This document shows, one piece after another, positions 61,116 through 64,000 of a stretch of DNA of 64,000 nt; position 1 is the stretch's first letter, and the number at the start of each line of letters is the position of its first letter. The stretch is taken from assembly GCF_014489495.1 (NCBI RefSeq), contig NZ_CP060780.1, positions 1,437,001 through 1,501,000 on the forward strand. The letters run 5' to 3'. The notes beneath the pieces were generated by a model that was given only the letters and a program-made list of their open reading frames with translations, was not told where the DNA came from and made no database searches. Position numbers and translations under genes: made by a program. The stretch comes from Sphingomonas daechungensis (GTDB lineage: Bacteria; Pseudomonadota; Alphaproteobacteria; Sphingomonadales; Sphingomonadaceae).

Positions 61116-62329
61116 ATGCGCAACTCGTATCTCTTCACGTCCGAATCCGTTTCCGAAGGCCACCCGGACAAGGTCGCCGACCAGATCAGCGACGCCATAG
61201 TCGACCTGTTCCTGTCGAAGGACCCGGAAGCGCGCGTTGCATGCGAAACCATGACGACGACCAACCGCGTCGTTCTCGCCGGCGAAATCCGCGGCCAGGG
61301 CATCATGGACGAAGAGGGCAATTGGGCTCCGGGCATCCGCGAGGAAATCGAGTCCGCGGTCCGCGGCGTCGTGAAAAAGATCGGTTACGAGCAGGAAGGA
61401 TTCCACTGGGATCGCCTCGACTTCGCCAACCACCTTCACCCGCAGTCGGCGCACATCGCTCAGGGCGTCGATGCCGGCGAGAACAAGGACGAGGGCGCGG
61501 GCGACCAGGGCATCATGTTCGGCTTCGCCTGCGACGAGACCCCGGACCTGATGCCGGCGACGCTCGATTACAGCCACAAGATCCTCGCCGAGATGGCTGC
61601 CGACCGCCACGCCGGCCGCGCGCCGTTCCTCGAGCCCGACGCCAAAAGCCAGGTCACGTTGCGCTTCGAAGAGGGCAAGCCGGCCAAGGCAACCGCCATC
61701 GTCGTCTCGACCCAGCATGCCAAGGGCTACGACCAGGGTGAGAAGCAGGCCGAGCTTCACGCCTACGTGAAGGGCGTCGTCGCCAAGGTCTTGCCGGCAG
61801 AGCTGCTCGGCAACGAGACCGTCTATCACATCAACCCGACCGGCAGCTTCGAGATTGGCGGCCCGGACGGCGACGCTGGCATCACCGGCCGCAAGATCAT
61901 CGTCGACACCTACGGCGGTGCCGCTCCCCACGGCGGTGGCGCTTTCTCGGGCAAGGATCCGACCAAGGTCGATCGCTCGGCCGCCTATGCCGCGCGCTAC
62001 CTCGCCAAGAACATCGTGGCGGCCGGCTTTGCCAAGCGCTGCACCATCCAGCTCGCTTATGCGATCGGCGTGTCCAAACCGCTGTCGCTGTACGTCGACA
62101 CGCACGGCACCGGCACGGTTGGCGACGAGCAGCTGGAGCAGGCGATCGGCAAGATCGAGAAGCTCGGCGGCCTGACCCGCGCGGCATCCGCACGCACCTC
62201 GCGCTCAACAAGCCGATCTACCAGGCGACCGCGGCCTACGGTCACTTCGGCCGCAAGGCGGAGGGCGAGTTTTTTCCATGGGAGAAGACGGACCTGGTCG
62301 AGGATCTGAAGGCGGCCGTCGCCGCCTAA
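61116..62329 (+). CDS. metK: S-adenosylmethionine synthetase (one apparent frameshift)
   Basis: About 404 residues after repair. Conserved blocks: '[20 protein letters not shown]' (ATP/methionine site), '[20 protein letters not shown]' (the GAGDQG motif) and '[20 protein letters not shown]' (the GGGAFSGKD phosphate motif). It makes SAM used by MiaB, TrmB and FkbM-type enzymes nearby. The break is at ~62186 (CGCGCGGCATCC one G short), giving '[20 protein letters not shown]' and a stop at 62327-62329. A palindrome lies 47 bp upstream. It is followed 5 bp later by trmB. Confidence 0.96.
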
Positions 62330-62334
62330 GGCCG

Positions 62335-63041
62335 ATGACCGCGCACAAGGCTGGCGATCCGACCACTCTCAATCGCCTTTACGGGCGGGCGAGCGGGCAC
62401 AAGCTGCGCAAGGGCCAGCAGGATCTGGTCAACAGCCTGCTTCCGCAGATCGAAGTGCCGGCCGAAGGCGATGTCACCGCCGCAGGCCTTTTCGGCGAGG
62501 ACCGGCCGCTTCATTTCGAAATCGGGTTCGGCTCGGGCGAGCACCTTGCCTACCGCGCGGACCTGCTGCCCGACCATGCCTTAATCGGGGCGGAGCCGTT
62601 CCTCAACGGGGTCGCAACGGCGCTCGGCATATCCGCGAGAAGCATTTGCCCAACATCCGCTTGTGGAAAGGCGATGCGCTGGAGGTGCTGCGCCGTGTGC
62701 CGGATGGCTCTCTGAGTTTCCTCTACCTGCTTCACCCGGACCCGTGGCCAAAGGCGCGGCACGCGAAGCGGCGGATGGTCAATGACGGGCCGGTCGACCT
62801 GTTCGCGGCCAAGCTGAAGCCCGGCGGCGAGTTCCGGCTCGCGACTGACGATCCGACCTATCTGAACTGGGCGCTGATGGTGATGCAGCGGGAGCGCCAC
62901 CTGCGTCAGTTCGAATGGTTGGCGAAGACGCCGAAGGACTTCCTCGAACCGTCCGGTGGCTGGATCGAAACGCGCTACGGTGCCAAGTCGCGGCGCGAGG
63001 GGCGCCGGCCTTATTATCTGCGCTACCGCCGCATCGCCTGA
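62335..63041 (+). CDS. trmB: tRNA (guanine-N7)-methyltransferase (one apparent frameshift)
   Basis: About 235 residues after repair. The SAM motif is '[20 protein letters not shown]' (E-x-G-x-G-x-G), '[17 protein letters not shown]' follows, then '[20 protein letters not shown]' (the PDPWPKxRHxKRR tRNA-binding signature) and '[20 protein letters not shown]'. It forms m7G46 in tRNA. The break is at ~62628 (CTCGGCATATCC one base short), giving '[20 protein letters not shown]'. It is in tandem with metK. Confidence 0.93.
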
Positions 63042-63058
63042 TTCTGTACAGGCGCGGC

Positions 63059-64000
63059 ATGGATATCCGCGACACCGTCCTTGCCGCGATCGGCAATACG
63101 CCGTTGATCAAGCTCCGCCGCGCCTCGGAAGAAACCGGCTGCCTCATCCTGGGGAAAGCGGAGTTCATGAACCCCGGTCATTCGGTGAAGGACCGGGCGG
63201 CGCTCGGCATCGTCACCGATGCGATCGACAAGGGCAGCTGCGACCGGGCGGGATCATCGTCGAGGGTACGGCCGGGAATACGGGCATCGGCCTCACCGTC
63301 GTCGGCAACGCGCTGGGAATGAAGACGGTCATCGTCATCCCGGAAACGCAAAGCCAAGAGAAGAAGGACACGCTGCGCTCGCTGGGAGCGACGCTCGTCG
63401 AAGTGCCGGCTGTTCCGTACCGCAACGACAACAATTACGTGAAGGTCGCCGCGCGCATGGCCGAGAAGCTGGCGCGGGAGCATCCGGAAGGCGCGATCTT
63501 CGCCAACCAATTCGACAATGTCGCCAACCGCAATGTCCATGTCCGCACGACCGGGCCGGAGATCTGGGCGCAGACCGACGGCAAGGTCGACGGCTTCGTC
63601 AGTGCGGTCGGCACTGGCGGGACGCTCGCCGGCACGGCGATTGCCCTTCGAGAACGCAAGCCGGACGTGGCCATCGCGATCGCCGACATCCCGGGGCCGC
63701 CCTCTACAGTTACTACACGACCGGTGAGCTGAAGTCGGAAGGGAGCTCGATCACGGAAGGGATCGGGCAGGGCCGGATCACCGGCAACCTCGAAGGTCTT
63801 TCCGTCGACGATGCTTTCCTGATCGAGGACCAGGAAAGCCTGGAGACGACACTCGGCCTGATCCGCGACGAGGGCCTGAGCGTGGGGCTTTCGACCGGCG
63901 TGAACGTCACCGGAGCGACGCGGCTGGCGCGCAAGCTGGGCCGGGCAAGGTGATCGTCACGATATTGTGCGACCCCGCGACCCGCTACCAGTCGCGCCTT
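63059..64000 (+). CDS. cysK: Cysteine synthase A, PLP-dependent (three apparent frameshifts; cut by window edge)
   Basis: Fold type II PLP enzyme making cysteine from O-acetylserine and sulphide. The PLP lysine is in '[20 protein letters not shown]', the phosphate loop is '[20 protein letters not shown]', and '[20 protein letters not shown]' is the second glycine loop. Breaks: ~63239 (repair gives '[18 protein letters not shown]'), ~63697 (CCCGGGGCCGCC, '[20 protein letters not shown]') and ~63941 (CTGGGCCGGGC, '[15 protein letters not shown]'). The C-terminus runs past position 64000. It could also be a cystathionine beta-synthase-like homologue, but the loop sequences favour CysK. Confidence 0.88.

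Overview
The window is a GC-rich chromosomal segment whose gene content and order point to a sphingomonad (Alphaproteobacteria, Sphingomonadaceae; Sphingomonas or Sphingomicrobium type). Indicators are the order miaB-phoH-ybeY-corC-lnt-metK-trmB, a MucR-type zinc-finger regulator, an mla lipid-transport operon with its own lipoprotein, class Ia nrdA/nrdB, PPK2, and many small sphingomonad-type membrane proteins. This assignment is inferred from protein families and synteny only.

Quality warning. About 54 single-frame breaks are visible in about 33 genes, nearly all of them essential or housekeeping genes (metK, lnt, phoH, nrdA, pepN, mlaD, corC, trmB). Almost every one is repaired by adding one base, usually in a run of three or more G or C. 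The simplest reading is systematic homopolymer under-calling in the assembly, not gene decay. Such genes are annotated at full length, with the break position given.

Layout. 1-3.0 kb, minus strand: a winged-helix regulator (cut by the window edge), a HAD phosphatase, a nucleotidyltransferase and a CDP-alcohol phosphotransferase, which looks like a lipid head-group pathway. 3.1-6.5 kb: the divergent mlaEFD-lipoprotein operon. 6.5-19.9 kb: peptidases (PepN, PepP-like, an S9 oligopeptidase, an M1/M61-like enzyme), threonine aldolase, an EamA transporter, tRNA-Thr, and a glycosyltransferase next to an FkbM methyltransferase. 20-28.3 kb: small membrane and secreted proteins, PPK2, three staphylococcal-nuclease-like paralogues, an HNH-like protein, an L,D-transpeptidase, then a more AT-rich patch with a DpnI-like nuclease and truncated genes. 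28.3-32.2 kb: nrdA and nrdB separated by four small membrane-protein genes. 32.5-42 kb: SLC13 permease, transglutaminase-like protein, M24 peptidase, HAD hydrolase, 2'-5' RNA ligase-like protein, a BlaI/BlaR-type regulatory pair with visible operators, M28 peptidase, tRNA-Arg and a crystallin-like secreted protein. 42.2-46.2 kb: a valine catabolism operon (acyl-CoA dehydrogenase, 3-hydroxyisobutyryl-CoA hydrolase, enoyl-CoA hydratase, mmsB). 46.2-51.5 kb: cytochrome c'-like lipoprotein with cytochrome b561, Nfu, tsaB-rimI, mucR, fur, acyltransferase. 51.5-64 kb: miaB-phoH-ybeY-corC, then an accessory insertion (VOC protein, DUF418 and DUF805-like membrane proteins, two tandem Kdo-hydroxylase-like oxygenases, 30-bp repeats), then lnt-metK-trmB-cysK.

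The most unusual items are the tandem Fe(II)/2-oxoglutarate oxygenase-like pair placed between corC and lnt, a shared palindrome in front of metK and an M24 peptidase gene, the DpnI-like nuclease in a scarred AT-richer patch, and the small-protein cluster inside the nrd locus. No CRISPR array, rRNA, complete insertion sequence or prophage was seen.
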